A DNA stretch of 10,438 nucleotides from Chloroflexota bacterium (GTDB lineage: Bacteria; Chloroflexota; Anaerolineae; Anaerolineales; Villigracilaceae): contig JAKAMM010000039.1 of NCBI GenBank assembly GCA_021812905.1, positions 1 to 10,438 of the forward strand. Reading direction: 5' to 3'. The translations under genes and the position numbers were made by a program. Shown piece after piece: positions 5,563 to 10,438 of this stretch (the stretch's first letter is position 1; each line of letters starts with the position of its first letter). The notes under the pieces are model-generated. The model saw only the letters and a program-made list of their open reading frames with translations. It did no database searches and had not been told where the DNA came from.

Positions 5563-7155
5563 ATGACTCAACATCGAATTACCGACGACCTGGACGCCCT
5601 GTTGGACGTTCTTCCCATTAACATTCGCCACGCGGTCGAAAAGGCCAACAACAGCGAAAAATTGCTGGAGATCATCCTCGATCTTGGACGCGTCCCGACG
5701 GCGCGCTTTGTCGAAGAGGAAATCGTTTTGCAGGAAAAGGAAATCACGCGCGCCGAAATAGATTACGTGGATGAACGCACAGGCGAGTTCGATGCAGATA
5801 ATCGCGCAGGCATCGAGCGCACACTGCATAGAATTTCCGCCATTCGCAATCGGCGCTCGGCCGTGGTTGGACTTACGTTACGCGTGGGCCGCGCAGTCTA
5901 CGGCACGGTGGACATCATTCAGGACATCATCGAGTCGGGCAAATCGGCGCTCATCCTCGGACGTCCGGGCGTGGGCAAGACCACGCTTCTGCGCGAAGCC
6001 GCCCGCATTCTGGCCGAGAATAAACGCGTGGTCGTCGTGGACACATCCAATGAAATTGGCGGCGACGGCGATGTGCCGCATCCCGCCGTTGGCAGGGCGC
6101 GCCGCATGCAGGTGCGTGAACCAATGCTGCAACATGAAGTGATGATCGAAGCCGTTGAAAATCACAACCCGGAAGTCATCGTCATTGATGAGATCGGGCG
6201 CGAACTCGAGGCCGCCGCAGCCCGCACCATTGCCGAGCGCGGCGTGCAGCTGATTGGCACGGCGCATGGCCAAACCCTCGATAATCTTTTGCTCAACCCA
6301 ACGCTGAGCGATCTGGTCGGCGGCATCGAAGCGGTCACGCTGTCAGACGAGGAAGCCCGTCGACGCGGTACCCAGAAAACGGTGCTCGAAAGACGCTCCC
6401 CACCCACCTTCGATGTGCTGATCGAGATCCAAACCCGCGACCGGTTCGCGGTGCATGCCGACATCCTGTCGTCGGTGGACGCTTTGTTGCGCGGTTATCC
6501 GCTTCAGCCGGAAATTCGGATGCGGGATGCCAATGGCAGGATTCAGATCGAGAAAGCCGCACCCGTTTCATTGTCCAGGGTGGACGCGAAGGAACCGAAA
6601 GCGCCTCGCCGCGGACGCGGGCCGGTCGCGGCTTCCGAAGCGCCGGTTGCCACTCCGCGCCTTGATCCCGCTCCGGGCGGTACGCTGCAACCCATTAAAA
6701 TTTACCCATACGGTGTGGCGCGCAACCGATTGTTGCAAGCCGCGAAAAGATTGGGCGTGCCGGCCATCATTGTCAAGGATGCGGGCGAGGGCAACGCGCT
6801 GGTCACGTTGAAGGGACATTACCGCGACCGTCAGCAGACCATTGTAGACGCCGAACATCGCGGTATGCCGATCTATGTTTTGCGCGCCAATTCGGTTGGA
6901 CAGGTGGAACAGTTCCTGAGCGACCTGTTCAACTTGCCTGGCGAGCAGCAGGCGGCGGGCGGTGAATTGGACGATGTGAAGATGCAAATGCAAGAGGCGA
7001 TTGCGGCGGTGCTCAATGGCGAGCGCTGGGTTGACCTGCCGCCGAGTTCTTCGCTGGTGCGAAGGCTGCAACATGAAATGGCGCGCCAAGCCGAGTTGGT
7101 TTCACATTCTTATGGGAAAGAGCCGAGAAGGCATGTGAGGATTTTCAGAGAGTAA
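5563..7155 (+). CDS. AAA-type ATPase with C-terminal R3H nucleic-acid-binding domain (Ycf45/SpoIIIAA-like)
   Basis: The 530-aa product resembles the family that includes plastid Ycf45 and, in its ATPase core, sporulation protein SpoIIIAA. Its cellular role is not established. Residues 1-125 hold a helical segment and the region leading into the ATPase. Walker A is GRPGVGKTT (133-141) and Walker B is VIVIDEIG (205-212), followed by a GTAHG sensor-like motif (232-236). A Pro/Arg-rich linker covers about 341-375. A second alpha/beta domain follows (PYGVARNRLLQAAKRLGVP, then YVLRANS, about 380-460). The R3H domain ends the protein: R500 and H504 give the RxxxH signature, followed by SYGKEPRRHVRIF. 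The ATG at 5563 is the first possible start (an in-frame TAA lies at 5557). It has no SD, only an A-rich stretch ending ATAAACC. Nothing here suggests sporulation. Confidence 0.92.
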   Translation: MTQHRITDDLDALLDVLPINIRHAVEKANNSEKLLEIILDLGRVPTARFVEEEIVLQEKEITRAEIDYVDERTGEFDADNRAGIERTLHRISAIRNRRSAVVGLTLRVGRAVYGTVDIIQDIIESGKSALILGRPGVGKTTLLREAARILAENKRVVVVDTSNEIGGDGDVPHPAVGRARRMQVREPMLQHEVMIEAVENHNPEVIVIDEIGRELEAAAARTIAERGVQLIGTAHGQTLDNLLLNPTLSDLVGGIEAVTLSDEEARRRGTQKTVLERRSPPTFDVLIEIQTRDRFAVHADILSSVDALLRGYPLQPEIRMRDANGRIQIEKAAPVSLSRVDAKEPKAPRRGRGPVAASEAPVATPRLDPAPGGTLQPIKIYPYGVARNRLLQAAKRLGVPAIIVKDAGEGNALVTLKGHYRDRQQTIVDAEHRGMPIYVLRANSVGQVEQFLSDLFNLPGEQQAAGGELDDVKMQMQEAIAAVLNGERWVDLPPSSSLVRRLQHEMARQAELVSHSYGKEPRRHVRIFRE

Positions 7156-7179
7156 AAACAACTTATGTCTTCAGCCACG

Positions 7180-7201
7180 AATTAACACTAAATTAACACT
7201 A
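7180..7201. repeat. Two tandem 11-bp repeats in the convergent intergenic region
   Basis: AATTAACACTA occurs twice head to tail (7180-7190, 7191-7201), preceded by CCACG and followed by ATGGCGCGAATTCATGAAT. On the minus strand this reads GTTAATTTAGTGTTAATTCG and then TGGCT. That resembles the short dispersed ATTCGTG/GTTAATTCG-type intergenic repeats, and the interior of the 836-912 repeat. Confidence 0.6.
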
Positions 7202-7230
7202 ATGGCGCGAATTCATGAATGCAGGAAAAC

Positions 7231-7263
7231 AAGACGCCCGGCTGTATAAAAGCTGGGCGTCTT
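7231..7263. terminator. Rho-independent terminator between the R3H ATPase and htrA
   Basis: AAGACGCCCGGCT (7231-7243) pairs with AGCTGGGCGTCTT (7251-7263), 13 positions with one G-U, around a 7-nt loop. On the minus strand it lies 34 nt after the htrA stop and is followed by GTTTTCC, so it mainly serves htrA. In the plus direction it can also stop the ATPase transcript, though the T run is weak. Confidence 0.85.
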
Positions 7264-7297
7264 CGTGCAAATTAGTGAAATTCGAGGCTGATCCTTT

Positions 7298-8449
7298 TCA
7301 ATTATGCGGTGATTCTCCAAGCGTGACTTGCACCTGTACGTCTTTGCCATTTCTTGTCAAATTGACAGTCACCTGGTCACCGGCTTTGTATGTGAAAAGT
7401 GTGTTGAGATAGGAATGGGTTGCATCCAGGGGCACACCGTCAATCTGGGTAATCATGTCACCTTGTTGAATGCCGGCTGTTTCTGCCGGGCTGCCAGCCG
7501 CCACTTTGGTTACATAAGCGCCCCATTGAACGGGCAAATTATAGGCGGCGGCGATTTCAGGTGTGATGGGTTGATATCCGATTCCCAGATATGGATGTGA
7601 GAAATATCCCTTTTGAATGATCTGCTGGGCTACTGCCTGTGCAGTGTCGATCGGGATGGAAAATCCCAAGCCTTCGGCGACTGATCCAGTTCCGGTGTTG
7701 CGAACAATCAAGGTGTTGATGCCAATCACTTCGCCAGCAAGGTCGACCAATGGTCCGCCGGAATTTCCCTGGTTGATGGCCGCGTCGGTCTGGATCAGGC
7801 CCTCGATTTGGTAGCCTTTTCCGGTGTCAAGCGAGCGTCCCGTCGCACTGACCACGCCCACCGTCACCGTATTCTTAAAGTCACCGAGCGGCGAACCGAT
7901 AGCGATCACAGATTCGCCCGGTTGAAGCACATCTGAATTTCCAAGCGTTGCAACTGCCGGAACTTTACCATCGGCTTTCAAAACGGCGATGTCGGAATAG
8001 GGATCAGTTCCTACAATTGTGGCCTTTTCCTGTGTCCCATCAGACAGGATGATGTTTACACCTTGCGTTCCTTCCACCACGTGGTTATTGGTGAGAACGT
8101 AGCCCTGGCCTGAAATAAAGATGCCGCTTCCGCTGACAGTCTGGTCGCCGGTCGTTCCGAAGAAAGTGGTTTGTCCCGGAATACTGCCGACTACCGTCAC
8201 AACGGTGGGACCAACCTTCTTAACCGCCTGAGTAATGGTGGTCTGGATATCAGTTGTGTTGATGGTGAGGGTTTGAGCAGGGTTTGTGTTGCTGGCAGGC
8301 AGCGCCGCCTGGATGGGTGCCGGCAGATTGCTGGGTTGCTGTCGTATTGCCTGATATACACCTATTCCGCCTCCAACAGCTCCAGCGAGCGCAGAAACAC
8401 CTGCGACAACCACGATCAGCATTATATAGAGAATTCGTTTTACAGTCAT
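7298..8449 (-). CDS. htrA: Membrane-anchored HtrA/DegP-type serine protease with one PDZ domain
   Basis: HtrA proteases degrade or refold damaged proteins outside the cytoplasmic membrane. The start at 8449 is preferred (383 aa): GGAGG (8459-8455) lies 5 nt before it, and that SD overlaps the alternative ATG at 8461, which has none. From the 8449 start, residues about 5-30 form an N-terminal membrane anchor, then a Pro/Ala/Gln-rich linker. The trypsin-like domain carries the complete triad: His123 (TNNHVV), Asp153 (SDIAVL) and Ser230 (GNSGGP). A single PDZ domain occupies about 285-380 (SHPYLGIGYQPI, GSPAETAGIQQGDMITQIDG). This layout is the DegS/HhoA-like anchored type and not the two-PDZ soluble DegP. 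It is divergent from tmk and ends at the 7231-7263 terminator. An inverted repeat sits directly before its SD. Confidence 0.96.
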   Translation of the reverse strand: MTVKRILYIMLIVVVAGVSALAGAVGGGIGVYQAIRQQPSNLPAPIQAALPASNTNPAQTLTINTTDIQTTITQAVKKVGPTVVTVVGSIPGQTTFFGTTGDQTVSGSGIFISGQGYVLTNNHVVEGTQGVNIILSDGTQEKATIVGTDPYSDIAVLKADGKVPAVATLGNSDVLQPGESVIAIGSPLGDFKNTVTVGVVSATGRSLDTGKGYQIEGLIQTDAAINQGNSGGPLVDLAGEVIGINTLIVRNTGTGSVAEGLGFSIPIDTAQAVAQQIIQKGYFSHPYLGIGYQPITPEIAAAYNLPVQWGAYVTKVAAGSPAETAGIQQGDMITQIDGVPLDATHSYLNTLFTYKAGDQVTVNLTRNGKDVQVQVTLGESPHN

Positions 8450-8460
8450 TTGGACCTCCA

Positions 8461-8482
8461 TGTAAAGTCTCTAAGCTTTACA
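8461..8482. promoter_or_regulatory. 7-8-7 inverted repeat adjoining the htrA SD
   Basis: TGTAAAG (8461-8467) and CTTTACA (8476-8482) are perfect reverse complements around 8 nt. On the htrA strand the repeat ends one base before the GGAGG. It could be an operator, or an mRNA hairpin that tunes translation. The regulator is unknown. Confidence 0.5.
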
Positions 8483-8580
8483 AGTTCCTATTTTAGTATC
8501 TGAAAATGACAGGGGAATTAAATCCAATATGAACGTATAATTAGAAATTATCCCTTCAATTTTATTGGAATTCATAAACC

Positions 8581-9198
8581 ATGTTCATCACCCTTGAAGG
8601 CCCGGAAGGCTCCGGAAAAACATCGCACATCAAACCCCTCGCTGACTGGTTGACCGCGCAGGGGCATAAAGTTTTCACCACGCGCGAGCCGGGCGGGACA
8701 TCCATCAGCGAACAGATCCGGCATGTCATTCATGATCTGAAGAACTCCGAAATGCATCCGCGCGCGGAAACTCTGCTGTATCAAGCGGCACGCGCCCAGA
8801 TCGTCGAACAGGTCATTCGTCCGAAGCTGGCTGAAGGTGTAGTGGTTATCTCAGATCGCTACGCTGATTCAACGCTGGCATATCAGGGTTATGGTCATCA
8901 ACAGGATCTGACGCAAGTCCGCTCGTTGATCCATTACGCCACCGGCGGACTCTTCCCGGATCTAACGATCCTGCTGGACCTGGATGTGGAAGTGGGCCTC
9001 AAGCGCAAATCCAAAGTTGACGAGTGGAATCGCCTTGACGCATACGATGTGGATTTTCATCGCCGCGTGCGGCAGGGATATTTGGAGTTGGTGGAGCAGG
9101 AGCCGGGTCGCTGGGCGGTGGTGGATGCTAGTCAAGAGTGGGAGAAAGTACAAGAAAAATTGCGTCAGACAATCTTGAATAGAATTGGAACAAGATAG
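8581..9198 (+). CDS. tmk: Thymidylate kinase (dTMP kinase)
   Basis: Tmk phosphorylates dTMP to dTDP with ATP, an essential step of dTTP supply. The 205-aa product has normal length and all family motifs. The P-loop is GPEGSGKT (7-14), then the REPGGT substrate loop (35-40). The DR motif lies in SDRYADSTLAYQGYGH (91-106), and the strand FPDLTILLDLDVEVGLKRK leads into the LID region (WNRLD). The ATG at 8581 has no SD; the preceding bases are TTCATAAACC. A perfect -10 hexamer TATAAT lies at 8536-8541, but no matching -35 is seen. The gene is divergent from htrA. In other genomes tmk often precedes holB; here a DUF5655 gene with its own promoter follows instead. Confidence 0.97.
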   Translation: MFITLEGPEGSGKTSHIKPLADWLTAQGHKVFTTREPGGTSISEQIRHVIHDLKNSEMHPRAETLLYQAARAQIVEQVIRPKLAEGVVVISDRYADSTLAYQGYGHQQDLTQVRSLIHYATGGLFPDLTILLDLDVEVGLKRKSKVDEWNRLDAYDVDFHRRVRQGYLELVEQEPGRWAVVDASQEWEKVQEKLRQTILNRIGTR

Positions 9199-9248
9199 AA
9201 AATATTCCTCCGTGCCCTTGTGTATCCTTAGAAGGACATTTTGTTTTC

Positions 9249-9277
9249 TTGCCGTCCCCGACTATCTGAAGTACACT
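9249..9277 (+). promoter_or_regulatory. Probable promoter of the DUF5655 cluster
   Basis: TTGCCG (9249-9254) and TACACT (9272-9277) are 17 bp apart, and the -10 is the same hexamer as in the 543-570 promoter. It lies 30 bp before the start codon. The 108-bp tmk-DUF5655 gap otherwise holds only a weak TCCT-TAGA-AGGA hairpin followed by T-rich sequence. Confidence 0.6.
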
Positions 9278-9306
9278 TGTTCTAGGAAAGAAAGGATGGT
9301 GTTAAA

Positions 9307-9654
9307 ATGGATAATTACACTGTCTCTGACCACTTTGCAGGCAAAGATCCCCTCGTGGGAGCCATTTATAAGCGCATTCTGGCCGAATCTCGTAAGTTTG
9401 GGCCGGTGGTCGAGGAGCCAAAAAAGACATCCATCCATCTGGTCAACAAGTCTGCGTTTGCGGGCGTGGTGACCAGAAAAACCGCATTGATCCTGAATAT
9501 TAAGTCCGCCGCGCCGATCAAGCATGTACGCATCGCCAAATCGGAGCAAGTATCTGCCGGCCGCTTTCATCAGGAAGTCAAACTCACATCGCCCGACGAT
9601 GTTGACCCGGTGTTGGTCGGCTGGCTGAAAGAAGCCTACGCTCTAAGCGGCTAG
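9307..9654 (+). CDS. DUF5655 domain protein, 115 aa
   Basis: The product is almost exactly one DUF5655 domain. The N-terminal DHFAGKDPLVGAIYKRIL is followed by the family core GPVVEEPKKTSIHLVNKSAFAG and then VVTRKTALILNI. Near the C-terminus are the repeated-looking strand and helix pairs VRIAKSEQVSAGRFHQEVKL and DPVLVGWLKEAYALS. The family is annotated as a domain of unknown function; fused to other modules it is sometimes called transport-related, which I cannot support from this sequence. There is no membrane segment or signal peptide. The start is supported by AAAGGA (9291-9296) about 10 nt upstream and by the promoter at 9249-9277. The stop is 4 nt before the next start codon, so the two genes are surely co-transcribed and perhaps translationally coupled. 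Confidence 0.87.
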   Translation: MDNYTVSDHFAGKDPLVGAIYKRILAESRKFGPVVEEPKKTSIHLVNKSAFAGVVTRKTALILNIKSAAPIKHVRIAKSEQVSAGRFHQEVKLTSPDDVDPVLVGWLKEAYALSG

Positions 9655-9658
9655 AATT

Positions 9659-10375
9659 ATGACGAAATATTTGCTCTATCTTGAATCTGGCCCGAAACAT
9701 AAGAAGACCATGGTGCATGTGCTGGATCTGCTGGGATGTATTGCCCAAGGTCCAACCACGGAAGCCGCTCTGGAGTCCACGCCTGAGGCGATAAGAACGT
9801 ATCTGCGTTTCCTGCAGGCGCATGGCGAAGCAGTCCGGCCCAGTGGCGCAATCAACACGGTTGTGGCTGTCCACGTGACGAAGGGCACGTGGCTGGGTAA
9901 CGGTGATCCGACGCCAGGCCTCGCTCCCGACTTCAAAACGCTTTCGACGCAAGATAAGATCATTAATCTTCAGCGCCTGGCCTGGATGCAAATTGACCTG
10001 TTGGAATTGATCCGCGATGTGACCCAGGAGCAAATGCTTATCGAACCAAAAGGCGGAGGCCGTTCGATCTACGACATCCTCGAGCACATGGCTGAGTCGC
10101 ATGTTGTTTATTTGCGATACCTTGTCGGCAATGTGGACGGACTCTCGCAGGCTCTCAAGGCCGTGCAGAAAGAAGGGCCGGATTCTTTGCCTTTGACTTT
10201 GTCCGGCCTTTGGGATATTGCCAACTCCCGGCTGGCCGTGTTATCCGATGCCGAACGAAAAGTGTTGATCCCTCACGGTCAAGTGACGTGGTCGGCTCGC
10301 AGATGTATGCGGCGCATGTTGGAGCACGGCTGGGAACATTTGCTTGAAATTTCCGAGCGGTTGAAAAAAAAATAA
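9659..10375 (+). CDS. HicB-like N-terminal domain fused to a DinB-like four-helix domain
   Basis: The 238-aa product appears to have two parts. Residues 1-63 read like the partial RNase H fold of HicB/UPF0150 proteins: VLDLLGCIAQGPTTEAALES, then EAIRTYLRFLQAHGEAVRPSG, which mirrors the family pattern DLPGC.A.G.T.EEAL..A.EAI..YL. Residues about 98-238 are helical and resemble the DinB/YfiT superfamily. The clues are the helix IINLQRLAWMQIDLLELI, then DILEHMAESHVVYLRYL with His143 and His147, and RRMLEHGWEHLLEI with His223 and His227. In DinB proteins three such His residues bind a metal ion, and many members are thiol transferases or hydrolases. No HicA toxin gene is adjacent, so a toxin-antitoxin role is unlikely. 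No clear SD precedes the ATG, which fits coupling to the DUF5655 gene just upstream. The substrate is unknown. Confidence 0.78.
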   Translation: MTKYLLYLESGPKHKKTMVHVLDLLGCIAQGPTTEAALESTPEAIRTYLRFLQAHGEAVRPSGAINTVVAVHVTKGTWLGNGDPTPGLAPDFKTLSTQDKIINLQRLAWMQIDLLELIRDVTQEQMLIEPKGGGRSIYDILEHMAESHVVYLRYLVGNVDGLSQALKAVQKEGPDSLPLTLSGLWDIANSRLAVLSDAERKVLIPHGQVTWSARRCMRRMLEHGWEHLLEISERLKKK

Positions 10376-10385
10376 AGGTAAGAAA

Positions 10386-10438
10386 ATGACAAACGCTACA
10401 CCTAAAAATATGCCCGAACTTTTATCCACCATCGACGC
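10386..10438 (+). CDS. Start of a further cluster gene, cut by window edge
   Basis: An ATG at 10386 opens a frame to the window end, MTNATPKNMPELLSTIDA, 11 bp after the stop of the HicB-DinB gene. AAAGG at 10374-10378 is a usable SD, and the spacing fits an operon. The fragment faintly resembles the N-termini of DinB-like/DUF1706 proteins, but 17 codons are too few to name it. Confidence 0.6.
   Translation, partial: MTNATPKNMPELLSTID

Noticed and set aside
9659..9850. HicAB toxin-antitoxin system
   Set aside because: Only a HicB-like domain is present, fused to a DinB-like domain. No small HicA-type frame lies next to it, and the neighbours are DUF5655 and an unrelated partial gene.

Overview
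The window is about 10.4 kb of bacterial chromosome. It carries housekeeping genes (pantothenate synthesis, single-strand binding protein, sliding clamp, thymidylate kinase, HtrA protease) mixed with poorly characterised genes. The combination of an R3H/AAA ATPase of the Ycf45/SpoIIIAA type, a DUF5671 membrane protein and a short KGQTYFLHAK-type protein, together with the codon style, suggests a Chloroflexota (Anaerolineae-like) genome. That assignment is inference from gene families, not a search result. No phage genes, tRNA, rRNA or CRISPR array is visible.

Layout. 1-518 (-): 5' two thirds of panC, cut by the left edge. 543-799 (+): a strong promoter, a palindromic operator candidate and a 65-aa conserved-looking small protein. 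836-912: a long inverted repeat. 939-1319 (+): ssb with no canonical C-terminal tip. 1320-1607: non-coding, with a possible degenerate MITE-like element and a two-way terminator. 1608-2741 (-): dnaN. 2831-5222 (-): a two-gene operon of a membrane-anchored NTF2-like small protein and a 634-aa protein built from three tandem DUF5671-type units. 5223-5562: a 340-bp divergent intergenic region with a minus-strand promoter and a structured potential leader RNA. 5563-7155 (+): the R3H/AAA ATPase. 7231-7263: a shared terminator between convergent genes. 7298-8449 (-): a membrane-anchored HtrA-type protease. 8581-9198 (+): tmk. 9307-10438 (+): a tight cluster of a DUF5655 protein, a HicB-like/DinB-like fusion and the first codons of a further gene.

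How the parts relate. Ssb, DnaN and Tmk all serve DNA replication or dNTP supply, but they are separate transcription units here. The divergent pairs (panC / small protein, NTF2-like protein / R3H ATPase, htrA / tmk) each share an intergenic control region. Inverted repeats sit right next to the Shine-Dalgarno (SD) sequences of the small protein gene and of htrA. The most unusual content is the structured region 5335-5508, the 570-590 palindrome, the triplicated DUF5671 protein with its soluble C-terminal domain, the HicB-DinB fusion, and the shared SD-less start context of the R3H ATPase and tmk. No clearly new multi-gene system stands out.
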